DNA from: UBA8296 sp031581145
GTDB lineage: Bacteria; Bacteroidota; Rhodothermia; Balneolales; Balneolaceae
NCBI GenBank assembly: GCA_031581145.1
Contig: JAVLBP010000037.1
Location: 1-7,020 of the forward strand
Direction: 5' to 3'
Length of the DNA: 7,020 nucleotides
How positions within the stretch are numbered: position 1 is the first letter of the stretch; each line of letters begins with the position of its first letter. The notes under the pieces are model-generated. The model saw nothing but the letters and a program-made list of their open reading frames with translations. It was not told the DNA's origin and searched no databases. Positions 1 to 5,640 of this stretch are shown here, piece after piece. A program made the position numbers and the translations under genes.

Positions 1-367
1 AAGACCAATTTGTAGCAATGATTACCCCGTCAAGATCCTCTTTTTGGAGCATCTCTTGATACGCTGTTGGCCCTTCAGAGTATACCTTGGGCTCTGGATG
101 ATCGATTTCTAGACTAGCAATGAGCTCCTTGGTTTTGGTGACCGCATCAGGATCAATATCACAAAACGCTGGACAGTGAACACCTCCATACAATAATATA
201 TTTTTGACATGATTACGCCCCCGAAGTCCCGTACCAATAAATCCAATGCGAAGATCCCGTTTTCTGGAAGAGCCATATAGGATCTGTGGCATTCCAAGGG
301 TGACTGCGCCTGCTGAAAATGCTGCTGAATGGGTGAGAAATGATTTTCTAGAAATAGTCTTGTTCAT
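1..367 (-). CDS. Gfo/Idh/MocA family oxidoreductase, N-terminal part, cut by left edge
   Basis: This is an NAD(P)-dependent oxidoreductase of the Gfo/Idh/MocA type, a family that usually acts on sugars, polyols or their derivatives. Only the first 122 residues lie in the window. I read MNKTISRKSFLTHSAAFSAG at the N-terminus, an RK-type twin-arginine-like signal (SRKSFL at residues 6-11) followed by an Ala/Gly-rich hydrophobic stretch, so export by Tat is plausible. From residue 41 a Rossmann fold begins: IGFIGTGLRGRNH gives the GxGxxG dinucleotide loop at residues 45-50, then FCDIDPDA (68-75) at the end of the second strand and DGVIIATNW (113-121). The Lys-containing EKP-type catalytic region lies beyond the edge. 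The ATG is 4 nt after the symporter stop, so the two are probably co-transcribed. The substrate cannot be told. The family call is firm; the export signal is less sure because the second Arg is Lys. Confidence 0.88.
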   Translation of the reverse strand, partial: MNKTISRKSFLTHSAAFSAGAVTLGMPQILYGSSRKRDLRIGFIGTGLRGRNHVKNILLYGGVHCPAFCDIDPDAVTKTKELIASLEIDHPEPKVYSEGPTAYQEMLQKEDLDGVIIATNWS

Positions 368-371
368 CGTT

Positions 372-2171
372 TTAATCTTGGGACTTAAGAAGATACCTGT
401 AGATAATCCAACTAATGACTACCACAGGTAATAGTAACAATATGGCTATGGCCCATTGACCAAAGAGGAACTTCCCTATGGCAAATAAAAGCAAATAAAC
501 CCCCAGAGAGCCTAAAAATACCATAGCAAATTGAGCAGGAAGACTCGGCCCATATGAAGGTTTTCTGATGTCTTCTTCATTCGCTAGACACTTTCTCCGA
601 ATTGTTGTCCATCCAGGACCGTTCGGTTTAATTTTTTGGTAGAAGGTTTTTAACGTTTCTTCATCTTCTGAAGGTGTTAAGTACATCGCGAGCAACCACA
701 CAATACTTGTAAGCAGTACTGCAAGGACAAGTTTTGTGCTGAACCCATCAATGAGATTACTGGCAAGTGCTTCATCTGGGATAAAAATCACGAGTACAAC
801 AGCTTGAATTGCACCATATATCATGGCTGTAAGCTCTGTAAAGGCATTAATCCGCCACCAAAACCACCGGAGTAAAAAGATCGATCCAGTGCCTGCACCC
901 GATAATAAAAGGATATTAAAGGCCTGTGTGGCATTCTCTAAAAACAAGAGCGCAAACAGACCCGAAAACACCAACAAACCAAGTATGGTTAATCGCCCTA
1001 CCACGACTAATTCTCGATCAGATGCTTCTTTGCGGTAAAACCGCTGATAGACATCATGTACGATGTAAGAGGATCCCCAATTCAAATGGGTGCTTATTGT
1101 AGACATATATGCTGCAATCAAAGACGCCGTAACCAAGCCTAACCAACCTGGACCAAGTAGTGTAAGCATCACTGGATACGCAATATCATCCCCTAAGTAT
1201 TGCTCCGAAATTTGGGGAAAGGCAGATTGGATGGAGGCAAGATCAGGAAAGACTAGAATCGAGGCTAAAGCCACAATAATCCAGGGCCAAGGCCGAATTG
1301 CATAATGAGCCACATTAAAAAGTAAACTAGCACCAAGAGCATGGTGCTCATCTTTTGCAGCTAACATACGTTGGGCAATATATCCTCCCCCACCAGGCTC
1401 TGATCCTGGATACCATACAGACCACCATTGTACAGCGATTGGAATGATGATAATCGTCACGAATAGTGATGGATCCTGGATGGATGGGAAAAGTTGAAGT
1501 TTGTCTTGAATCGTGGGATTCGAAAATAAGGCGTCTAGTGAACCTATTTTTGGGTGATTGACAGCAACAAAAGCAGCATAAATAGCGCCAACTAAAGAAA
1601 TGGTGAATTGGAAAAAGTCTGTCCATATCACTCCTTTTAACCCTCCTAATACAGCGTAGAACCCTACCAAGACAGAACCACCAACAACAATAATCCAGGG
1701 ATCCAAGCCGAACATGACACTGCCGATTTTTATAGCAGCCAGGGTTACTGCACCCATGATTAGACAATTAAAAAAGAACCCTAAGTATATCGCTCTAAAC
1801 CCTCTTAAAAAGGACGCAACAGGTCCTGAGTATCGTAATTCATAAAACGCTAGGTCTGTGAGCACCTCTGACCGACGCCAAAGCCTTGCATAAATAAATA
1901 CAGTCACCATCCCTGTTATGAGAAATGACCACCATGCCCAGTTTCGAGCAATGCCTCCTTCTCGCACCAATCCGGTAACTAAATTAGGCGTATCAGCGGA
2001 AAATGTGGTCGCCACCATTGAAATTCCAAGTAGCCACCATGGCATATTTCGCCCACTTAAAAAGAACTCAACATGGCTTTTTCCTGCACTTCTTGACGCC
2101 CACAGCCCAATGCCAAAAAGAATAAGGAAAAACACAGCTAGGATAATCCAATCACTGATTTCAAATAACAT
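372..2171 (-). CDS. Sodium:solute symporter (SSS family)
   Basis: This is a 599-residue inner-membrane transporter that should couple the sodium gradient to uptake of a small solute, such as a sugar, polyol or nucleoside-like compound. The protein is hydrophobic throughout, with roughly 13-14 membrane segments, the normal size and layout for the family. Recognisable parts are SGRNMPWWLLG (39-49) before the first core helix, ATTFSAD (54-60) in that helix where the sodium site is half formed, GGLKGVIWTDFFQ (176-188) matching the SSS signature, the Gly-rich loop YPGSEPGGGGYIAQRM (254-269), and the Ser/Thr-rich helix AAYMSTISTHLNWGSS (353-368), which supplies the other half of the sodium site in vSGLT-like transporters. 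It sits 9 nt after apt and 4 nt before the Gfo/Idh/MocA gene. An uptake role for the substrate of that oxidoreductase is inferred from this order. The start has no Shine-Dalgarno sequence, but ATG at 2171 leaves a normal N-terminus. Confidence 0.93.
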   Translation of the reverse strand: MLFEISDWIILAVFFLILFGIGLWASRSAGKSHVEFFLSGRNMPWWLLGISMVATTFSADTPNLVTGLVREGGIARNWAWWSFLITGMVTVFIYARLWRRSEVLTDLAFYELRYSGPVASFLRGFRAIYLGFFFNCLIMGAVTLAAIKIGSVMFGLDPWIIVVGGSVLVGFYAVLGGLKGVIWTDFFQFTISLVGAIYAAFVAVNHPKIGSLDALFSNPTIQDKLQLFPSIQDPSLFVTIIIIPIAVQWWSVWYPGSEPGGGGYIAQRMLAAKDEHHALGASLLFNVAHYAIRPWPWIIVALASILVFPDLASIQSAFPQISEQYLGDDIAYPVMLTLLGPGWLGLVTASLIAAYMSTISTHLNWGSSYIVHDVYQRFYRKEASDRELVVVGRLTILGLLVFSGLFALLFLENATQAFNILLLSGAGTGSIFLLRWFWWRINAFTELTAMIYGAIQAVVLVIFIPDEALASNLIDGFSTKLVLAVLLTSIVWLLAMYLTPSEDEETLKTFYQKIKPNGPGWTTIRRKCLANEEDIRKPSYGPSLPAQFAMVFLGSLGVYLLLFAIGKFLFGQWAIAILLLLPVVVISWIIYRYLLKSQD

Positions 2172-2180
2172 GTGGGTCGA

Positions 2181-2711
2181 TTAAGAGTGGGCGATTAAAC
2201 ACTTTACGTCGTTGTTTTGGACTAGACCAATATCGAGTAGGCAAAGTTTATCAAGTACATCAAAGCCAGCTTTCGTGCAGAGCTTCTCAGAGGCTTGAAG
2301 GGTGCCACCTGTGGCATAGACATCATCCACGAGAACAACTGTTGGCTTGGGTAGCCCCGATTGCAAGTCGAATCCCTCACCCGCTGGTTTCATTTCGATG
2401 GTGTCGCTACCATATTCGAGGTCGTAACTAAGCTGTACAAGATTAGAATTAGGTAGCTTCCCTTTTTTTCGAATCAGTCGAACCCCTCCACCGTGACGTG
2501 CTGCGAGGGCTGCCGCGAAAATGAATCCGCGAGATTCAATGCCAACCCAATAATCCGGAGTCGAGACTGTCAGACTAGCAATATCATCGATTGCAGAGGA
2601 AAAAATATGTGCGTCAGCTAATAATGGCTGGATATCACTGTATAGAATACCAGGTGAGGGAAAACCGTCAATCTTGGCGATGTACTCGCTATAATCAAGA
2701 CTGGTATTCAT
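2181..2711 (-). CDS. apt: Adenine phosphoribosyltransferase
   Basis: This cytoplasmic purine salvage enzyme makes AMP and pyrophosphate from adenine and PRPP. At 176 residues it has the usual length. The N-terminal hood shows IDGFPSPGILYSDIQPLL (14-31), matching the PKPGILFRDVTSLL-type region of known Apt proteins. Next come GIESRGFIF (57-65) with the family's ESRGF box, RKKGKLP (81-87), YDLEYG (96-101) and the PRPP-binding loop VVLVDDVYATGGT (125-137), with the two Asp residues and the TGGT end intact. Together these separate Apt from hypoxanthine and orotate phosphoribosyltransferases. The C-terminal end is short and ends in CLIAHS. The gene is the first of a minus-strand run into the symporter, 9 nt away, and is divergent from the small membrane protein gene at 2798. 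An intact active site argues for a working enzyme. Confidence 0.95.
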   Translation of the reverse strand: MNTSLDYSEYIAKIDGFPSPGILYSDIQPLLADAHIFSSAIDDIASLTVSTPDYWVGIESRGFIFAAALAARHGGGVRLIRKKGKLPNSNLVQLSYDLEYGSDTIEMKPAGEGFDLQSGLPKPTVVLVDDVYATGGTLQASEKLCTKAGFDVLDKLCLLDIGLVQNNDVKCLIAHS

Positions 2712-2797
2712 GAATTAGGACTGTGTTTATCATGACAGATTTGGAGGTGGTGCACAAAATGATGTAATTGCAAGTAAACTAATCAAAAAACTCAATA
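2712..2797. other. Divergent intergenic region between apt and the small membrane protein operon
   Basis: These 86 nt separate two gene runs that point away from each other, so both promoters should lie here or just inside the coding ends. I see no clear inverted repeat or operator. The bases before ATG 2798 are A-rich with no Shine-Dalgarno sequence, and the same lack is seen before apt. Confidence 0.6.
2741..2768 (+). promoter_or_regulatory. Possible sigma70-type promoter for the 2798-4134 operon
   Basis: TTGGAG at 2741-2746 and TGTAAT at 2763-2768 are 16 nt apart, with the -10-like hexamer ending 29 nt before the first ATG. The -10 matches consensus at five of six bases, but the -35 matches at only three. 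If the host uses Bacteroidota-type promoters this pairing may mean nothing. Confidence 0.22.
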
Positions 2798-2980
2798 ATG
2801 AAAGAGATTATAAAGCCATCAGACATTTTCATCCTACTCGCGTCCCTATTTAGTATGGGCATTAGTATTTATTACTGGTTCTCGGGAATGAAGGATACAG
2901 GCATGTTTATTGGAATATGGGTGCCATCTATTCTGGCTTTTGGAATCTACATCAAATTGTTGATTTACAACAAAAAATAA
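2798..2980 (+). CDS. Small two-helix membrane protein, 60 aa, function unknown
   Basis: This 60-residue protein of unknown function is predicted to sit in the inner membrane. After MKEIIKPSD the hydrophobic stretch IFILLASLFSMGISIYYWF (10-28) forms one helix, a short polar turn SGMKDTG (29-35) follows, and MFIGIWVPSILAFGIYIKLL (36-55) forms a second, ending in a Lys-rich tail YNKK. This gives a helical hairpin with a positively charged C-terminus, likely on the cytoplasmic side. The SDIFILLASL and GIWVPSIL stretches look like those of short uncharacterised proteins I associate with marine and Bacteroidota-like genomes, but I cannot name a family. Its stop is 4 nt before a second tiny membrane protein gene, then a methyltransferase, suggesting one transcript. 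The start codon follows an A-rich leader. Confidence 0.8.
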   Translation: MKEIIKPSDIFILLASLFSMGISIYYWFSGMKDTGMFIGIWVPSILAFGIYIKLLIYNKK

Positions 2981-2984
2981 ATCT

Positions 2985-3095
2985 ATGGTAGACTCTGACA
3001 TTTTTGTTATCGGTGTTTTTGCCTTTGGTATGCTCGTGGTGGGTGTAGGATTTTCGATCTACGAGTTCAAAAAAATGCAGGACGAGCGCGATTGA
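2985..3095 (+). CDS. Very small single-helix membrane protein, 36 aa, function unknown
   Basis: This 36-codon gene was found by reading on after the 60-aa gene. It begins MVDSD, then has one hydrophobic helix IFVIGVFAFGMLVVGVGFSI (6-25), and ends in a charged tail YEFKKMQDERD. The short acidic head, Gly-rich helix and charged tail are typical of a single-pass small membrane protein rather than random sequence. It starts 4 nt after the preceding stop and ends 26 nt before the methyltransferase ATG, filling what would otherwise be an unexplained gap. Together with the 60-aa protein it makes three membrane helices, so the two may work as a pair in the same membrane complex; this is inference. 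No enzymatic residues are visible, and it is too short for most gene callers. Confidence 0.72.
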   Translation: MVDSDIFVIGVFAFGMLVVGVGFSIYEFKKMQDERD

Positions 3096-3121
3096 GTTGA
3101 TGTTGTAGTATCTTCATTGGT

Positions 3122-3808
3122 ATGAAAGACTTTTGGAACGAGCGATATCGCGCAGATGAATTTGCCTATGGAAAAGCCCCAAACAAGGCTTTCCATGATT
3201 TTTTGACATCGGACGCCCACTCGGGACAGTCTTATTCCACAGAGAAAGCTTTACAAGACCCAACCGTTCTATGTCTAGCCGAAGGTGAGGGGCGTAATGC
3301 TGTTTTTGTTGCAAGTCAAGGGTGCCAGGTACTTGCACTTGATTATAGCGAAGAGGGGCGCCGCAAAACCCTATCGCTCGCACAGGAAATGGGTGTTGTG
3401 GATCGTATAGAGTATCATGTCATGGATTTGACATCTACGGAGAGCCTCGACTGGATTCGATCACTTCGCTCCAACATGCCCGAAGAAAAAAGGGTGGTTA
3501 TAGGTGCTGTGTTTTGTTTTACACACCTACCCTCTGAGATTTGTAACTCGTTGTATGAAGCTTGTGCCAGCATTCTAGAACCTGATGGTTGGATTTTCCT
3601 AGAAGGCTTTGGTAAAGAACAACTGCACTACCAAAGTGGTGGTCCAAAAAATGAGGCCCTACTCTTTGAGGAGGTGTCCTTAAAAGAGACGTTTCGTCCA
3701 CTATTTAAGGATGTGAAAATTTCTTCTGAGATTAAACAGCTGGACGAAGGGCCGTATCATCAAGGAGAAGGTCATCTAATCACAGTTCACGCACATGGAG
3801 TAAAATGA
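3122..3808 (+). CDS. Class I SAM-dependent methyltransferase
   Basis: This 228-residue soluble protein has a Rossmann-like methyltransferase fold. The N-terminus FWNERYRADEFAYGKAPN (4-21) is the W-x-x-R-Y...YG-x-x-P-N entry seen in a TehB/thiopurine-methyltransferase-like group. Motif I, which binds S-adenosylmethionine, is VLCLAEGEGRNA (49-60), with ExGxGxN in place of the common GxGxG. LALDYS (71-76) ends the second strand with Asp74 placed for the ribose. MDLTS (101-105) is the acidic loop near the adenine, and AVFCFTHLP (129-137) ends the fourth strand. The C-terminal LDEGPYHQGEGHLITVHA (207-224) is typical of the same group. The methyl acceptor is unknown. Tellurite, thiol or small-molecule methylation have been proposed for relatives, and nothing here decides. 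The gene overlaps the next one by an ATGA. Confidence 0.9.
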   Translation: MKDFWNERYRADEFAYGKAPNKAFHDFLTSDAHSGQSYSTEKALQDPTVLCLAEGEGRNAVFVASQGCQVLALDYSEEGRRKTLSLAQEMGVVDRIEYHVMDLTSTESLDWIRSLRSNMPEEKRVVIGAVFCFTHLPSEICNSLYEACASILEPDGWIFLEGFGKEQLHYQSGGPKNEALLFEEVSLKETFRPLFKDVKISSEIKQLDEGPYHQGEGHLITVHAHGVK

Positions 3809-4134
3809 CAGCACGACACTTGAACAGTTTACTCTGTGCATCAGTGATTGCGGTCATGTTGAGCGGATGCTCCATCAAGCAGGGTGATGTGGCCATTAGT
3901 CGAGAGAACGGAGATGAATTTAGGCTTGTAGAGCATGCCGTGCTCGCTGAGGATGGCCGTCAAGTGAGTCGGTTGGCTTTGCTGGACGAAGACGACCAGG
4001 TCGCTTACCCAGATAGCACCTTAGAGGTACGTACTGACTCACTCATGGATTCCTACCGTATTTTTCGCGTGATTGCAGGCACGAAGTATGAAGTGCACCT
4101 GCTAGAGAATCAATTTATGTTTCGGACTGATTAA
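3805..4134 (+). CDS. Small lipoprotein of unknown function, 109 aa
   Basis: This gene encodes a predicted lipid-anchored envelope protein. The N-terminus has basic residues (Arg4, His5), a hydrophobic core LLCASVIAVM (9-18) and a lipobox LSGC with the acceptor Cys22, so signal peptidase II cleavage is expected. The mature part is about 87 residues, rich in Asp and Glu and strand-like (FRLVEHAVL, YRIFRVIAG, YEVHLLENQFMFRTD), suggesting a small beta-rich domain. I do not recognise its family. Its ATG shares the ATGA with the methyltransferase stop, and GGAG lies 4 nt upstream of it inside the previous gene, so translation is probably coupled. The last 20 nt overlap, tail to tail, the small minus-strand gene ending at 4115. 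No terminator hairpin is visible after the stop. Confidence 0.85.
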   Translation: MTARHLNSLLCASVIAVMLSGCSIKQGDVAISRENGDEFRLVEHAVLAEDGRQVSRLALLDEDDQVAYPDSTLEVRTDSLMDSYRIFRVIAGTKYEVHLLENQFMFRTD

Positions 4135-4285
4135 TCCTGTGGGTTAATTCCTCAATAAACGATTCAATTTCTGCTCGTTCCTGCTCGTCTTCGGTTTTGC
4201 TGAGTAACAACACTCGTTGAGATCTCAGAATTTTAAGCCTTCGCAAGGACATGTTTTCGAGTTCTTCCTCTGTCAGGCGAATCAT
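4115..4285 (-). CDS. Small charged helical protein, 56 aa, downstream of and overlapping arsC
   Basis: This 56-codon reading frame was found by reading the minus strand after arsC. It begins MIRLTEEELENMSLRRLKIL, continues RSQRVLLLSKTEDEQERAEI and ends ESFIEELTHRINQSET. It has no signal or membrane helix. The pattern of charges and leucines suggests two amphipathic helices (about 5-29 and 31-52) forming a hairpin, possibly a dimer. Three things argue that it is a real gene: its ATG overlaps the arsC TGA as ATGA, an AAGGA sits 6 nt upstream, and the amino acid make-up is protein-like and highly charged. It covers almost all the space between arsC and the convergent lipoprotein gene, overlapping the latter by 20 nt. 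I do not recognise a family. A small adaptor or regulator for the channel/ArsC unit is only a guess; it does not look like ArsR. Confidence 0.7.
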   Translation of the reverse strand: MIRLTEEELENMSLRRLKILRSQRVLLLSKTEDEQERAEIESFIEELTHRINQSET

Positions 4286-4683
4286 GCGCTTTCCTTGGAT
4301 AGTTCACGTAGCAAGGCTGTGACCTTTTCTTGAATGGTGTCTCGAACCACGCGAAATTCATCTTGATCCATCTCACGAGGATCTGGGATATCCCAATCTA
4401 TGCGTTGTTTTGCTGGAACCCATGGGCATTTGTCGCCACATCCCATACTAACAACTGCATCAAGTGGCTCATCAGTGGGCAGGTCATCAACTGAGGTGCT
4501 TTGATGAGCGGACAAATCATAGTCAAGCTCAGCCATGGCTTGGATTGCTCTAGGATTAATCTTTCCAGACGGAGCAGATCCTGCACTGTACGCGTCCACA
4601 GCCACCCCACTTATCTTTGCAAAGGCTTGGGCCATTTGGCTCCTGTTGGAGTTTTCGATGCAAACAAAAGCGACTTTTAGCAT
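4282..4683 (-). CDS. arsC: Arsenate reductase, low-molecular-weight phosphatase (thioredoxin-coupled) type
   Basis: This cytoplasmic enzyme reduces arsenate to arsenite. It belongs to the low-molecular-weight tyrosine phosphatase fold, not the glutaredoxin-dependent E. coli plasmid type. With ATG at 4683 it has 133 residues, normal for the family. The N-terminal P-loop FVCIENSNRSQMA has nucleophile Cys8 and Arg14 (CX5R). SMGCGDKCPW (79-88) supplies two further cysteines, Cys82 and Cys86, for the disulfide relay. DIPDPREM (98-105) carries Asp101-Pro102, the expected general acid. An in-frame TTG at 4689 could add two residues, but ATG directly before the first strand LKVAFVC fits better. The gene follows the aquaporin gene by 71 nt and overlaps a 56-aa gene at its stop. 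In known systems arsenite is then expelled by a pump or channel; here the neighbouring aquaporin is the candidate. A relative acting as a plain phosphatase is unlikely given the Cys triad. Confidence 0.92.
   Translation of the reverse strand: MLKVAFVCIENSNRSQMAQAFAKISGVAVDAYSAGSAPSGKINPRAIQAMAELDYDLSAHQSTSVDDLPTDEPLDAVVSMGCGDKCPWVPAKQRIDWDIPDPREMDQDEFRVVRDTIQEKVTALLRELSKESA
4292..4296 (-). promoter_or_regulatory. Ribosome binding site of the 56-aa ORF
   Basis: AAGGA on the minus strand lies 6 nt before the ATG at 4285, inside the last codons of arsC. It is notable because most other starts in the window lack a Shine-Dalgarno sequence, and it supports the 56-aa frame as translated and coupled to arsC. 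Confidence 0.5.
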
Positions 4684-4754
4684 GGTCAAGGTCTAATTAT
4701 CGTGGTCAAGTTCAAATCGATGAAGAATTCTATCTCAGGTGTTGGTTTGAGAGT

Positions 4755-5432
4755 TCACCGTCTATTTTCTGATGCAAGAACATATAATCGGTCAAAAAAC
4801 GTTGCAATTACAGCGCCGAGTACTGGCGATGCGACATAAATCCAAAAATGGGTGTAATCTCCAAGAACTGCCGCAGGGCCAAAGGATCTTGCAGGATTCA
4901 TCGATGCACCCGTGATAGGACCTGCGACTAGGGCTTCAATAAAGATGATACCGCCAATAACCACGCCGGTAAGCAATCGATTAGACTCAGAGGCAATGAT
5001 TCGCAAAATGGTAATAATGAGCATGAACGTTAGAAACACCTCTAAGGCAAACGCTTTCCATTGCACCACAGAGATTGTGGTCATGCCAAGATTTCGATCT
5101 TCAGGAAACAGGATATGAATCGATAATGAAGCAAGAAAGGCTCCAAGTAATTGCGCAAGGATGTAAAAAACAGAATCTAGAGCTGAAATTTGTTTGCGTA
5201 ACCAAAAAGAGACCGTCACAGCTGGGTTGATATGCGCTCCAGATATGGGACCAAACATATAGACCATCAAAGCGACAATCGAGCCGAAGGTTAGAGAGAT
5301 ACCAAGATGACCAAGAGGCTGTAAACCTGCAGAGGTGTATGCTGTATTTACGACGACTGCACCTGTGCCAAAAAAGACAAGAGCAAAGGTTCCGGTAAAT
5401 TCAGCGAGTGCTTTCTGTAGTCGAGGGATCAT
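4755..5432 (-). CDS. Aquaporin/aquaglyceroporin (MIP family), possible arsenite channel
   Basis: This is a six-helix membrane channel of the major intrinsic protein family, 225 residues from ATG 5432, close to E. coli AqpZ (231). Both half-helix signatures are intact: SGAHINPAVT (64-73) and GASMNPARSF (175-184), placing NPA at 69-71 and 179-181. The start RLQKALAEFTGTFALVF matches the usual first helix. By residue spacing against AqpZ I place the selectivity filter at Phe49, Ala167, Ala176 and Arg182. AqpZ has Phe, His, Thr, Arg, so two side chains are smaller here and the pore is likely wider than a pure water channel. With arsC next on the same strand, the likely cargo is arsenite, glycerol or another small neutral solute; this is inference, like AqpS/AqpN channels in ars operons. 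A longer frame up to 5543 is rejected because it runs through a terminator. Confidence 0.9.
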   Translation of the reverse strand: MIPRLQKALAEFTGTFALVFFGTGAVVVNTAYTSAGLQPLGHLGISLTFGSIVALMVYMFGPISGAHINPAVTVSFWLRKQISALDSVFYILAQLLGAFLASLSIHILFPEDRNLGMTTISVVQWKAFALEVFLTFMLIITILRIIASESNRLLTGVVIGGIIFIEALVAGPITGASMNPARSFGPAAVLGDYTHFWIYVASPVLGAVIATFFDRLYVLASENRR

Positions 5433-5510
5433 AGTTTTGAGCAGATTAAAAAAAGGATTGTGCTGGGCACTTGTTATGTACACTCCGATTGCGCGACAGA
5501 CCTGCTCAAC
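5433..5510 (-). promoter_or_regulatory. Leader and presumed promoter region of the aquaporin-arsC operon
   Basis: The aquaporin promoter must lie between the upstream terminator and ATG 5432, a space of 78 nt. On the minus strand it contains TGTACATAACAAG, which could hold a -10-like TACATA, but no good -35 at normal spacing. There is no obvious ArsR-type inverted repeat. A T-rich tract lies about 15-25 nt before the ATG, with no Shine-Dalgarno sequence. Confidence 0.35.
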
Positions 5511-5553
5511 AAAAAAAAGGCTGACGAGCAACATAGATTGCATCGGTCAGCCT
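5511..5553 (-). terminator. Strong intrinsic terminator after the tandem-module lipoprotein gene
   Basis: On the minus strand an 8-bp perfect stem AGGCTGAC/GTCAGCCT (5553-5546 with 5525-5518) is extended inwards by further pairs, including GCAA with TTGC, around a six-base loop. It runs straight into eight T residues (5518-5511). This is the classic rho-independent form. It lies 88 nt after the lipoprotein stop at 5641 and ahead of the aquaporin gene, so it separates the two transcripts. The plus strand has no matching T tract. Confidence 0.87.
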
Positions 5554-5640
5554 CTAAAATACATCTTTATCCCGGAGTTGGGAATTTGTGAGCGTTAATA
5601 TGCTCCCGGAGTCATTACTGCTCTGTTTATCTTGGAGCTT

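Noticed and set aside
109..297. 62-codon minus-strand frame at the left end
   Set aside because: It is out of frame with the Gfo/Idh/MocA gene, which reads open across the whole interval with clear motifs.
1348..1767. 139-codon minus-strand frame rich in Cys, Trp and Arg
   Set aside because: It lies wholly inside the symporter gene in another frame, and its residue make-up is typical of out-of-frame translation.
4684..4689. TTG start two codons before the arsC ATG
   Set aside because: It is possible, but ATG 4683 lies directly before the first conserved strand and needs no rare start codon.
5433..5543. N-terminal 37-residue extension of the aquaporin reading frame
   Set aside because: It overlaps an intrinsic terminator on the same strand and does not fit the usual MIP first helix, which starts just after ATG 5432.
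5571..5612. Direct repeat CCCGGAGT at 5571-5578 and 5605-5612
   Set aside because: Only 8 bp and two copies in the 3' untranslated region of the lipoprotein gene; there is no array or palindromic design.
5433..5640. An arsR gene or ArsR operator upstream of the aquaporin
   Set aside because: No reading frame with a winged-helix or Cys metal site is present, and no inverted repeat of operator form is visible near the start.
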